Positions 27,328 through 36,401 of a stretch of 64,000 bases of DNA are shown piece after piece. Location of the stretch: NCBI RefSeq assembly GCF_001646665.1, contig NZ_LWBU01000270.1, forward strand, positions 1 through 64,000, read 5' to 3'. The position numbers and the translations under genes are program-made. The stretch is from Streptomyces noursei. Lineage in GTDB: Bacteria > Actinomycetota > Actinomycetes > Streptomycetales > Streptomycetaceae. The notes below the pieces were generated by a model that was not told the origin of the DNA, ran no database searches, and saw only the letters and a program-made list of their open reading frames with translations. Each line of letters opens with the position of its first letter. Position 1 is the stretch's first letter.

Positions 27328-28938
27328 TTGACAACGGCTGCCAGGAACGCGCAACAGCCCACCGAGCCTCCTCACCCGCCGCCCGCGGAGATCACGTACC
27401 GCGGGCAGTACTCGGTCAATCCGCTCGCCGAGGTCTCCTTCCGGCGGATGTGCGCGCAGATCCCGGCCGTCCTGGGCCGGATCGCGCGGCTGTCGTGGCG
27501 GACAGACCGGCGGGCCGTGCAGCTCCTGCTCGGCTGCCAGGTGGTCACGGGCGTCTCTGCCGCCGTACTGCTGGCCGCCACGGCCCGCGCCATGGCACCG
27601 GTCCTCGGGGACGGCACCGCCGGCGAGCGGCTGCGCGGCGCCCTTCCGGCGCTGCTGGTGGTGGCGCTCGCCGCCGCGCTGGCACGCGCGGCGGGGGCGG
27701 TCGCAGCGTACGCCGAGCGGCGGATCACTCCGCGGCTGACCACGGAGACGGACACCGCGCTGGTCGAGGCGGTGTGCCGGGTGGAGGCCTCGGCCTACGC
27801 GGAGGACGGCTTCTCGGACCGGCACGAGGCGGCCGAGATGGGTGTGATCCGTACGCACGTCATGGTCACCGACGCCCAGCGGTTCCTGTCCGCGCTGATC
27901 CGCATGGTCACCGCCGGCGGCGTGCTGTCGGTGCTGAACCCGTGGATGCTGCCACAGCTCCTGCTCGCGGTGCTGCCGGCCGGCGTCGGCGCCATCCTGA
28001 CCGCACGGGTCGACTACGAGATCCACTACGCCAACATCGCCGACCGCAACGTACGCGGCATGATGCGCTGGTGGGCGACCGAGTCGAAGTACGGCGACGA
28101 GGTCCGCGCCAACTCGATGACCGACTACCTCATCTACTGGTACCGGGCCCTGTCCGACCGGTGCGACCGGCGCACCCTGGCCGCCGCGCCACGGACCCTG
28201 CGGATCGCCCTGCTCTCCGCGCTGGCCGGCGGTGTCTTCCTCGTCGCGACCTGGGGTGCGCTGGCGTGGCTGGCGGTCTCGGGCCGGGTCGAGCTCGCGG
28301 TCGTCGGCGCCAACGGATCAGGGAAGTCCACCCTCACCCGGCTGCTGACCGGGATCTACCTGCCCGACAAGGGCAGGGTCACGTGGAACGGCACCGACCT
28401 CGCCGAGGTGGACCCCGCCACGGTGTGGGCGAACACCGGACTGGTGCCGCAGATCTTCGCCCAGTGGCCGCTGCGGGTCCGCGAGAACGTCACCCTCGGC
28501 CAGCCCCGTACCCACGACGACGCCCCCGTGTGGGAGGCCGTCGACGCGGTCGGCCTGCGCGAGGCCGTCGAGGACCTCCCCGCGGGCCTGGACACCCTTC
28601 TGGCCCGTGACGTCTTCGGAGGCTCGGAGCTCTCCGGCGGCCAGTGGCAGCGCATCGCCTGTTCGAGGGCTCTGTACAGGCGGCCGGGGTTGCTGATCCT
28701 GGACGAGCCCACCTCTCAGATGGACCCGCGCGGTGAACACCAGATCTTCGAGCAGATCAAGGCCATCGCCGCCGACCGCATCACGATCGTGGTCACGCAC
28801 CGCCTGGAGAACACCAGGATCGCCGACCACATCATCGTGATGGAGCACGGCCGGATCACCGAACAGGGCCGGTACGACGACCTTGTCCACGGCGGCGGGA
28901 CCTTCGCCGAACTCCTGGAACTGTCGCAGGACCGCTGA
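27328..28938 (+). CDS. ABC transporter (TMD-NBD) with internal in-frame deletion
   Basis: 536 residues from TTG with AGGGGG upstream. Four helices of an ABC exporter domain (about 60-325), then directly VVGANGSGKSTLTRLL (Walker A), Q-loop LVPQIF, signature ELSGGQWQRIA (about 433), Walker B LLILDEPTSQMDP (about 455) and VVTHRLENT. Full relatives have roughly 90-110 more residues between SGRVELA and the Walker A: the last helices and first strands of the nucleotide-binding domain. That part is missing here, with the frame kept across about 28300. The protein probably no longer transports. First of a tight gene group with a phosphotransferase and a NUDIX protein. Confidence 0.8.
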   Translation: MTTAARNAQQPTEPPHPPPAEITYRGQYSVNPLAEVSFRRMCAQIPAVLGRIARLSWRTDRRAVQLLLGCQVVTGVSAAVLLAATARAMAPVLGDGTAGERLRGALPALLVVALAAALARAAGAVAAYAERRITPRLTTETDTALVEAVCRVEASAYAEDGFSDRHEAAEMGVIRTHVMVTDAQRFLSALIRMVTAGGVLSVLNPWMLPQLLLAVLPAGVGAILTARVDYEIHYANIADRNVRGMMRWWATESKYGDEVRANSMTDYLIYWYRALSDRCDRRTLAAAPRTLRIALLSALAGGVFLVATWGALAWLAVSGRVELAVVGANGSGKSTLTRLLTGIYLPDKGRVTWNGTDLAEVDPATVWANTGLVPQIFAQWPLRVRENVTLGQPRTHDDAPVWEAVDAVGLREAVEDLPAGLDTLLARDVFGGSELSGGQWQRIACSRALYRRPGLLILDEPTSQMDPRGEHQIFEQIKAIAADRITIVVTHRLENTRIADHIIVMEHGRITEQGRYDDLVHGGGTFAELLELSQDR

Positions 28939-29061
28939 ACCGCCTCGCCCCCTCGTCCCGGCCCGCCCCGGCGGGACGGGCCCCGTCAAGGAGGACTCCG
29001 TGCCACCATCCCTCGCCTTCCGCTCCTCGTACGCATCGCATCCGAGCCCGAGGTGCACGGC

Positions 29062-29946
29062 GTGAGGCAGACCGAACCCCTGCCCACCGCTGTACGACGC
29101 TGGGCGGAGCAGCGAATCGGGCCGGTCGTGGCCGTGTGCGACGCCTCTCACGACTGGCACCGTTCCCGGGTGTGGGAGCTGACCGGGGAGGGCGGGGCCT
29201 GCTGGTATGTGAAGGTCTCGCCGTCGGTGAAGTTCTTCACCCGTGAGACCAGGGCCTACCGAGGCGTCGTTCCCGCGCTCGGGTACGGCCGGGCTCCCCG
29301 ACTTCTCGACAGTTGCGCGGACGACTTGGCCCTGCTGCTCACAGTGGCACCTGGTGCTCCGGTGCCGGGGCTGGGTCTGACCTCCGCCCAGTGGCGGGCC
29401 GTGCACGCGCAGGCCGGCATGCTGTGCGCCCGGCTCCACGAAGTCGGTGCACTTGACCCTCGCGACCGGGCGGAGGCCGAGGCGTCGTTGGCGGCTGCGG
29501 CCGACGGCGCGGAGAAGTACCTGGGCCGCGCCGGGGACCGGCTCACTGAGGGCGAGCAGCAGCTGGTCCGCGACTACGCGGCCCGGCTCCGCCGCGTCGG
29601 GCCGGTGCCGCTCGGCTACATCCACGGTGACAACCAGCCGCGGAACTGGCTGTGGTCTGCGGCGGGGTTCGCGCTCGTCGACTTCGAGCGAACCCGGCCG
29701 GCTGCTCGCGTACAGGACCTCGTCATCCTCGCCGTCACCGAGTGGCTCGACCACCCCGACCGCGAGCAGGCATTCCTCGAGTCGTATGGGCCGACACTCA
29801 CCACGCCCGAGCGACAGGCGCTGCGCTGCCTGACCGCGCTGGACGCGGTCAACTGCCTGGCCTGGGGCCCGGACAACGGCCATCCGGAGGTCACCGCTCG
29901 AGGCCGGCGGACCTTGGACCGGCTCATGAAGGAGGACCGGCCGTGA
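29062..29946 (+). CDS. APH/choline kinase-family phosphotransferase
   Basis: 294 residues; GTG at 29062 has GAGG 8 nt before it (GTG 29053 is also in frame). Kinase features: the Lys strand WYVKVSPS, the catalytic loop YIHGDNQPRNWLW with the HGDxxxxN motif, and the metal-binding ALVDFERTR. The family phosphorylates hydroxyls of aminoglycosides, sugars or amino alcohols. Its stop overlaps the NUDIX start, so the two enzymes are probably made together; modification of a small metabolite handled by the adjacent transporters is an inference. Confidence 0.85.
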   Translation: MRQTEPLPTAVRRWAEQRIGPVVAVCDASHDWHRSRVWELTGEGGACWYVKVSPSVKFFTRETRAYRGVVPALGYGRAPRLLDSCADDLALLLTVAPGAPVPGLGLTSAQWRAVHAQAGMLCARLHEVGALDPRDRAEAEASLAAAADGAEKYLGRAGDRLTEGEQQLVRDYAARLRRVGPVPLGYIHGDNQPRNWLWSAAGFALVDFERTRPAARVQDLVILAVTEWLDHPDREQAFLESYGPTLTTPERQALRCLTALDAVNCLAWGPDNGHPEVTARGRRTLDRLMKEDRP

Positions 29947-30419
29947 GCGACGTCCACCGGAGCATCACGCACGTCATGGTCCTGCTCCAGCACCCAGCGG
30001 ACGGTCGGGTTCTCACCGTCCGGCACCAGCCGCGTTCGTGGCACTCCCCCGGGCTGCTCACCGTCGTGGGCGGCCGGCTCGAAGCCGACGAGTTCTTCGA
30101 CGAGGGCGCCGCACGCGAGCTCGCCGAGGAGACCGGCATCCTGATCGCCCCGGCCCGGCTGGAGTTCTGCCAGCTGGTCCACCTGCACGCCGCGGACGGG
30201 GAACGGGTGACCGGCGTGGTGTTCTTGGCCCGGGGGTGGGAGGGCGAGCCGTACAACCGGGAGCCGGGCACCCACAGCGAGCTGGTGTGGGCCGACCCCG
30301 CCGGCCCGCCCGAAGACTGCCACCCCTTTACCCATGAGGTGCTGCGCCACTTCGCCGCCGGAGTGCGGTACGCCAACGTCGTCGCCCCGGAACCGACCGG
30401 CGGAGGTGAGTCGCCGTGA
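29943..30419 (+). CDS. NUDIX hydrolase
   Basis: 158 residues, GTG overlapping the previous stop. A complete Nudix box begins at GGRLEADEFFDEG and runs to RELAEETGIL (G-x5-E-x7-REL-x-EE-x-GI), preceded by HSPGLLTVVGG. It hydrolyses a nucleoside diphosphate linked to another moiety. The stop again overlaps the next start (GTGA at 30416), so phosphotransferase, NUDIX and MFS form one translationally coupled unit. Confidence 0.92.
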   Translation: MSDVHRSITHVMVLLQHPADGRVLTVRHQPRSWHSPGLLTVVGGRLEADEFFDEGAARELAEETGILIAPARLEFCQLVHLHAADGERVTGVVFLARGWEGEPYNREPGTHSELVWADPAGPPEDCHPFTHEVLRHFAAGVRYANVVAPEPTGGGESP

Positions 30420-31090
30420 CGGTCGCCGCCCAGGCCGCGAAGGCCACCGCGTGGTCGAAGCCCGCCTTCCGGTACCTGCTCGGCAGCGACGCCGTGACCC
30501 TGTCCGGGTCGGCGGTGAGCACCGTCGCCCTGCCCGCACTGGCCGTGGTGGAACTGCACGCGTCCACCACCGAGGTCGCCGTGCTCGCGTTCTTCGGACA
30601 GCTTCCGAACGCGGTCGCGCTGTGGGCCGGGGCGCTGTCCGACCGGCATCCCAAGCGGCTCCAGATGATCGCCTCGGACCTGGCGGCAGCCGGTGCGCTG
30701 GTGACCATCCCGGCCGCCGCCCTCGCCGGGGCGCTCACCGTCGGGCAGCTGTGCGCGGTCGGCATCGTCCTCGGGGCGGCCAAGGTGATGCGCGACGCAG
30801 CGGCGATCAGCCTTCTGCCGGCTCTCGTCGACCCGGGTCAGCTCCGCGACGCGAACTCGAAGATCGGCGCGGTCTCCTCGGTGGCCGACAGCGCCGGCAC
30901 CAACGCCGGGGCCGCCCTGGTCGGCGCCGTCGGCCCCGCCCCCTCCGTCCTTGCCGATGCCCTGTCCTTCGTCGTCTCCGCGGTGCTCGTCCGGCGCATG
31001 CGCGTTCCCGAGGCCGCCACCGTGCCCCGCGCTCGTACGAGGCTGGCCCGGGACATCGCCGACGGAGTGCGCTACGTCCCTCTGCAGAAC
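30416..31090 (+). pseudogene. MFS exporter truncated after six helices
   Basis: The first about 220 residues are a normal MFS N-terminal half: helix 1 FRYLLGSDAVTLSGSAVS, loop motif ALSDRHPKRL, helices to about 190 and the link DIADGVRYV. After that the sequence turns into an unrelated tail and ends at 31263, about 280 residues instead of about 410. The break near 31077 is abrupt, as at an insertion or deletion edge. The half-transporter is unlikely to work. Confidence 0.8.
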
Positions 31091-31339
31091 CGTCCCGCAG
31101 CAGCGCGAGCCAGCCATCGACTCCTGGCGATTTTGGCCCCTGGACGCACTGCCTGGCCCGCTGTTCGTGCGAGCGCACAGTGCCTGACTGCGTGGAACCC
31201 GGATCTGCCGCTCGATCACCCGCCTGCCGACTTCCAGGCCTACCGAGTTCCCGGCCGCCCGTAGTGCGACATTCCACGCCCCACCGCGTTCGACAGGAAG
31301 GCACCGTACGAGCAGCCGACCGGGCACCCCGGCCCCATC

Positions 31340-31520
31340 CACACCCACCGCGTGACCTTGCTCGCCGTCCACGCCGCCGGGCTCCCTCATCTCTACCCGC
31401 ACGCCGGCACCCGTGGCAGGCCTCACCGCCGACGCCCGACACCGGATCCTCGCCACCGAGTGGTTCACGCGCCTGGACACCAAACCCGTGCCCGACCCGC
31501 TGAGGCACCTGACGCCCTGA
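31340..31520 (+). pseudogene. Unknown small gene remnant before mazG-like gene
   Basis: One frame reads HRVTLLAVHAAGLPHLYPHA and, after one shift near 31420, ADARHRILATEWFTRLDTK and a stop at 31518. The two parts look like a single short protein. No family recognised. The stretch from the MFS break (31078) to here holds nothing else. Confidence 0.4.
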
Positions 31521-31577
31521 TCCCCCTCGGACGGCCGGCAACGGCCGGAACTTCGCTGACCTCTCAAGGAGCGCCCA

Positions 31578-31940
31578 TTGAAAGCACATCCGACGAACCT
31601 GCCGCTGTGGGACGTGATCGGCCGGCTCGCAGACCTGTTCACCAGCCTGGACTCGGAGCGCGGAATGACGCCGGAGCAGCAGTGGACGCTGCAGGTCCTC
31701 AAGCTCTCCGAGGAGGTCGGCGAGTCCGCCCAGGCCGTGGTCGGGGCCTGGGGCACCAACCCCAGAAAGGGACAGAGCCACACGTGGTGTGACGTTCAGG
31801 AAGAAGTGGCCGACACCGCGATCACCAGCCTAGTCACACTGCACCGCATGCTCGGTGACGAGGCACCCGCATTCCTGGCCGCCGTGCTCGCCCAGAAAGC
31901 CGCGAGGTTCCTTCCCCAGAGCAGCTGGGAGGAGGCATGA
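31578..31940 (+). CDS. MazG-like nucleotide pyrophosphohydrolase
   Basis: 120 residues from TTG with AAGGAG 7 nt upstream. The metal-binding signature is LKLSEEVGESAQAVVG (ExxE) followed after a NPRKG loop by DVQEEVADTAITSL (ExxD). The all-alpha family hydrolyses NTPs or dUTP to monophosphate. It is a short one-domain form, often found in mobile or phage-linked regions of Streptomyces, which fits the damaged neighbourhood. Confidence 0.88.
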   Translation: MKAHPTNLPLWDVIGRLADLFTSLDSERGMTPEQQWTLQVLKLSEEVGESAQAVVGAWGTNPRKGQSHTWCDVQEEVADTAITSLVTLHRMLGDEAPAFLAAVLAQKAARFLPQSSWEEA

Positions 31941-32229
31941 GCGGCATGAGGGGGTGAGGTGCGTGGTGTCGACAACCTCGGCTTCGGCGTGCAGCCACGT
32001 GCGGGCCGCCTCGGGCGTAGGGCTCGACGTGGGCGAGTGGGGAGGGGGGCACGGCAATCGTTGCCGTCGTATGGCACGGATGTGGGTCTCGACCGCCAAG
32101 GCCGGCTGTATCCCCTCACGGAAACGTCGCACCCCCTGCGCATGCCGCCCAGTCGGGACAACAAACCAAACCCCAGTGCTTCGGCTCAGCCGTTTGAGCC
32201 GCATCCCCCCATGATCGGTGCCAGCCGTA

Positions 32230-32433
32230 CTACAGGTCGCATTCGATGCAGTCGATGTCGGTGAACTCCACCAGCAGATCCTGGGCTCGTCGGCCACGGT
32301 CCTTGCAGCCCGTTCCCTGTAGCTCCTCAGCTGCGATGATGCGCAGCTGTCGCTCGGTGGTGACCGGTTCTCGCCGCCTACGCCGGCCCCTGTCTCCCGC
32401 CGTTTCCATCAGCCGCGTGACCGGGCCGGCCAC
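32230..32433 (-). CDS. Small basic/acidic protein, unknown
   Basis: 67 residues ending EFTDIDCIECDL with a Cys pair. The central segment RQLRIIAAEELQGTGCKDRG has balanced composition and looks coding. It lies 9 bp after the end of the S1-domain remnant on the same strand. No ribosome site is obvious. It could be real or the tail of a decayed gene. The 31941-32229 stretch next to it shows no gene. Confidence 0.35.
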   Translation of the reverse strand: MAGPVTRLMETAGDRGRRRRREPVTTERQLRIIAAEELQGTGCKDRGRRAQDLLVEFTDIDCIECDL

Positions 32434-32442
32434 GCGGCTGGT

Positions 32443-33308
32443 TCAAGAAGGGCGTGCCGAGGGTGGGCAGGCCGGCCGAGGCGGCGCCTGGAGTTCGTCT
32501 GCTCCACCAGCGGCGACCAGCTGCACCCGGCGGCGCTGAAGGTCGACCGCGATGACCTTCACCGTGATCAGCCCGCCTTCATCGACAAGCTGATCCGGGG
32601 TCTCGGTCGATTCGTCAGCCAGCTCCGAGAGGTGGAGGAACCCCACGACGTCGCGAGCAAGCTGCACGAGCACACCAAATGGAAGGATCTTGATGATCGG
32701 CCCAGTGAGAAAGCAACCCACCTGATCCACGAACCGGATGAGTGGGTCCTCCTGCAGAGCCTTCAACGAGAGCGTGACCTGTCCGGAGCGCGTCTCTGTG
32801 ATGATCACCTCAGCGGTGATCCGCTGGCCGGCTTCGACCGCCTCGGAGGGGTGGTCGATCCAGCCCCACGTCAGATCCGGCACCCGGATGAATCCGGTGC
32901 AGAAGCCGTTCGGCTCACCATCGAGGTGAACGAAGACCCCGAAGTCGTGGCCCCGGCGACCGTCCCGGTCACGACCTGCCCTCGTTCCACCGCGAGAAGG
33001 AAGGATCTCAGGGCCGGAATCTCGCACGCCCTGGCGGAGAGGTGGAGCTCGCCTTCGCGCCAATGGCCGATCTCTTCGGCGTCGATCTCCTGGCCGACCT
33101 CGAACAGCTCGGATGGATGGTCCACCCGGCGCATCGACACCTCATGCCCAGGGATCCGACCGATCTCGGCCTTCTCCCCTTCGGCATCCATGAGCTCCAC
33201 CAGAACGTCCGCCCCGTCGAAACCGGTGACCTTCACCGTTCTCACGGCTCCCGGCCGGAGCTGATCGACCAAGGACCGCAGGCGTGGGTCAGCAACTGGC
33301 TCGGACAC
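32443..33308 (-). pseudogene. S1 RNA-binding domain protein, frameshifted
   Basis: Start ATG 33308. The first frame gives an S1 domain (RPGAVRTVKVTGFDGADVLV, GRIPGHEVSMRRVDHPSELF, LHLSARACE) and the beginning of a second (GQVVTGTVAGA). Near 32945 the frame must shift; the next frame continues FGVFVHLDGEPNGFCTGFI and includes a third S1 domain (FLTGPIIKILPFGVLVQL, HLSELADES). Restored length is about 285 residues with three S1 repeats. Such proteins bind RNA. One lesion only, so a sequencing error is a fair alternative. Confidence 0.7.
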
Positions 33309-33400
33309 GCGGTCGAGCCTAGTCGAGGCCGGTCGGACTGCTCGACCAGGGTGCTCTTGCCGGACCGTTCGGCCCGGACAGACGGATGGCGGCGCCCTGC
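33309..33400 (-). pseudogene. ABC ATPase remnant: Walker A only
   Basis: Leftward reading gives LSGPNG and, one frame over, SGKSTLVEQ, i.e. a Walker A loop split by an indel. Nothing of the following Q-loop, signature or Walker B remains: the S1 gene begins at once. It sits just after the membrane-protein remnant, so an ATPase-permease pair was once here and its ATPase has been deleted. Confidence 0.55.
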
Positions 33401-35116
33401 TTGATTCGGCACCGCCGCCGGGTCACGGCCGGCCAGACGGCGGGCAGCGACCGCGGCGACCGACAGCACGGCGGTGAGCAGCACCGCGTCGACGGCCGGG
33501 GTGAGCGCGTCGCCGAACACCGTGCCGCTCAGGCGCAGGAGCGCCGTGGGGGGGAGCATGAGCACCGCGGTCACGACGCCCTCGACGACATCGCCGTCGG
33601 GGGCCGTTCGACGCGCCCGCCGGTGAACGCCTCGGTGTCGGGGACTAGGTACCAGGTGGCGACGACGGAGCAGCCCGCCGCGACGGCGACGGTCACCAGC
33701 AGCAGGACGGCGACCGGCCACTGCGCGCCGCGGCACCCCGCACAGCGCGGCCGCCCCGAGGAAGAACGGCGCGGTCGACGCGAGCACGGTGAGAGCCGAG
33801 GCCACCGCCTTGGCCGCCGGCCAGGCGCCGGTCGGGCCGGGGGACCGGCGCAGCGCGTCGCGGCAACCGCGGTCCGCCTCGATGCCGGCCACCTGCATCG
33901 CCTCGCCGGTGGTGACGAGGGCGACCGCGGTGAACAGCCCGGCCAGCACGGTGCTGCTCAATTGCCGGAGTGAAGCGTCCAGTTGGACGGCGGCCCCTGC
34001 GCACGCGGCACCCGCGAGCATGCTGAGCCGCTGCAGCCGGGCCGTGCCACCGGCGACGGTGGGATCGACGCGCCGTCGCCGCAGCCAGGTCAGGTGCAGA
34101 ACGACGGCCAGGGCGTGACGGCGGGCGGAACGGCCGGACCCCCCTCGAAGGAGCGGACCGCCCTGTCGTGCGTACAGGTGACACGGGCGGGCCGGTGGGT
34201 GGCGCGGGAGTCGCGCCGCTCGGTCGCTCGTAGCCGCGCCCACGTCAGCAGCGCGGCGGCGACGACCACGGCCGCGTAGCCGAGGGCGGCCCACGGGAGG
34301 TATTCCGGTTCGTGCAGGTGCGTCCACAGCCGGGGCGACCGGTGGCGACGGCCTGGCCCAGACGTCGCGCGAGGTCCGCCTCCGTCGGGCTCGCCGCGCC
34401 GGCGAGCGCCTCCACGAAGGGCGCGGCGAGCATGCCGGCCAGCCGGCCGCCGCGGCGACGGCCGCGCGGGGCAGGTGCGCGACCCTGAGCACGCGGACCA
34501 TGTAGGCGCTGACCGGCAGGCTCCGCAGGCTCGCCGCGCAGGCGACCGCACCGCACAGGTGCACCAGCGGCCGGCAGCGGACCCCGCCAGTCCGGTGAAG
34601 CGGCGAGCCACGGCACCACGACGGCGGCGACCGCGACGACGAGGGCGAGCGCGACACCGGCCGTGGGCAGGACGAAACGCGCGGCGACCAGATGCCCCCG
34701 GCCGACCGGCAGGGTGCCCACAACCACCTCGTCGGAGGGCCGCACCAGAGACCGGCCAGCCGACGGCTGGGCCGTCAGCAGTTGTTGGAGCACGCACAGC
34801 ACGGCGGGCGCCCAGGTCCACGCCGCGAGCTCCGCGGCGGGGAGACCCCGGTGGCCGGTGCGAGCGCCCCGAGGGTACGGCCGAGCAGGAGCAGGGCGCC
34901 GAGTCCGGCGGCCGTGCCCGCGCCCACCACGAGGACGGCGAGGCGACGACGGGCGCGGCCCTGCTCGGCGGGGCCCGTCAGGAGGTTCAGGTGCCTGCGC
35001 GCGTCGGCCACGCACAGGGCGGTGACGACACGCGGTCGACGGGCGCTTCCGGCGGCGCGGGACCGTCGTCCGAACGGTCCCCGACGGCCCCGTACGGCCG
35101 CGGTTTCACGCGGCAT
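33370..35116 (-). pseudogene. Large ABC-type membrane protein (DUF6297-like), shattered
   Basis: From an ATG at 35116: MPRETAAVRGRRGPFGRR, then VTALCVADARRHLNLLTG, helices AVLVVGAGTAAGLGALLLLG, PSDEVVVGTLPVGRGHLVA, VEALAGAASPTEADLARR, LSSTVLAGLFTAVALVTTGE, and VLMLPPTALLRLSGTVFG appear in order but in all three frames. At least six indels are needed to restore one protein of about 550 residues with about ten helices. The pattern matches actinobacterial DUF6297-type permeases, as far as I can recall. It would pair with the ATPase remnant at 33309. Confidence 0.6.
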
Positions 35117-35405
35117 GGGGCGACGGCCTTGCGGCGGACCGTGCCCGGCGGCCGGCGGCGAACCCCTGGGCGGGGCACAGTACGGTGGCCGGGACGACGA
35201 GCGCGAGGAAGACTCCCGCCAGCGCATGCAGTCCGGGCGCGGCCGGCAGTCTCAGCGCCAGGAACCCCAGCGGCGCCCACCACACCACCCCGCTCACGAT
35301 GACGACCAGCCCACCCGTCCGGGCGATGGCGACGAGCAGACCGACGACGATCAGGGCGACGCCGCTGATCAGCCAGACGAGGCTGAGCAGTTGCAGGATG
35401 TCCAT
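35106..35405 (-). CDS. Small membrane protein upstream of the permease remnant
   Basis: 99 residues; three hydrophobic helices (about 5-27, 30-52 and 58-78) and an Arg/Ala-rich tail. Its stop (35106) overlaps the start of the permease remnant (35116), so it was the first gene of that ABC operon. Intact, unlike its neighbours. No family known. Confidence 0.6.
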   Translation of the reverse strand: MDILQLLSLVWLISGVALIVVGLLVAIARTGGLVVIVSGVVWWAPLGFLALRLPAAPGLHALAGVFLALVVPATVLCPAQGFAAGRRARSAARPSPHAA

Positions 35406-35667
35406 GACGTTATGGGGGTCGCCGGTGAGGTCGGGGGACGTCTCGACCGCCCGGCGGGAGGCGTCGCGTCCAGTACCACATCATCAAGTGCCGGCTTGGG
35501 TGTTGTTGATCGGTGTCCGCCCACGCTCAAGCCCTGCTGCGGCGGTGCGAGAACGGCCGGCAGTGGTGAGCACCGCACCACACGGTCCGGTTCGGCTCCA
35601 CGGAGGTACCCGGACGATCAGAGCGACCCCCGCCTCCGGGGACGGGATCGCCGAGGACCACGCATGG

Positions 35668-35877
35668 TCAGTCCTTGTGCCCCGTGGACCGCCTTGCACT
35701 GCTGTTGAGCGCCGGCTGGACCAGACCGACAGCCAGTCCGATCAATGCCAGCGTCAGCGCCGCTTGCCACGGAGTACCGATGAAGCCGAACAAGACACCG
35801 AAAAGCGCGCCCAGGACAGCACCCACCACGATGCAGAGCAGGACGTATGACCACCTGATTCCCCGCTTGCTATTCAT
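35668..35877 (-). CDS. Two-helix small membrane protein
   Basis: 69 residues; ATG at 35877 preceded by AAAGGGG at 6 nt, better placed than the GTG at 35883. A short basic N-terminus (NSKRGIR), helix WSYVLLCIVVGAVLGALFG and helix AALTLALIGLAVGLVQPAL with a polar tail (SSARRSTGHKD). Monocistronic. Function unknown. The 262 bases after it (35406-35667) show no gene. Confidence 0.65.
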   Translation of the reverse strand: MNSKRGIRWSYVLLCIVVGAVLGALFGVLFGFIGTPWQAALTLALIGLAVGLVQPALNSSARRSTGHKD

Positions 35878-35996
35878 GATCACCCCTTTCGGGCGTACCT
35901 GTTCGTCGGAGAGCGGCGCCCCGGTACGCGGAAGCAGCCCTGACCGGACATCGTGATCACTCCGGCCACACTGTCACATGGGGACGAATATACGAC

Positions 35997-36180
35997 TCAG
36001 AGCAGTCGCCACTCGGTCCATGTGTTGACCTGCGTGAACGTCTCGCTCTCGTGGAAAATTCCCAGCGACCGGCCCACCACGAAAGCAGCACCGTCCCAGT
36101 CAGCCAGGCCCTCGGAAAGATCCACGAATAGATCGTGCCAGAACACGTTCAATCCCGGCGAGCGTATTCGGTCGCCGTGC
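35997..36180 (-). pseudogene. C-terminal piece of an unknown protein
   Basis: Leftward reading from a stop codon upstream gives NVFWHDLFVDLSEGLADWDG, then AAFVVGRSLGIFHESE and TFTQVNTWTEWRLL with a natural stop at 35997. The aromatic-rich, evenly mixed composition looks strongly coding and less GC-extreme than the surroundings. There is no start codon with a ribosome site, so it is probably the tail of a larger gene. The style recalls immunity or SitI-type proteins; unproved. Confidence 0.45.
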
Positions 36181-36277
36181 TAAGGGATGTCCGACGGATC
36201 ACGGCCGGGGCCGCGACGCCTGGTGCGGCACTCCCCCGTAGCCCTTCGGGCACGGGAGGTGGCCCCCACGCCGCGTT

Positions 36278-36318
36278 GCCGGAGCGCCCTCGTGGCGGAG
36301 CTGTGAGGGCGCTCCGGC
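36278..36318 (-). terminator. 14-bp stem terminator after the MerR gene
   Basis: Arms 36278-36291 and 36305-36318 are perfect reverse complements around a 13-nt loop, about 85 bp beyond the end of the leftward MerR gene. Confidence 0.7.
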
Positions 36319-36401
36319 GCCTTTCGAGGCACCGGACCAGGCGCCGCGGCCTGTCCGGCCCTGATCCGCCGGACACCCGCCAACCACCAGAGGGCAGGCC
36401 G

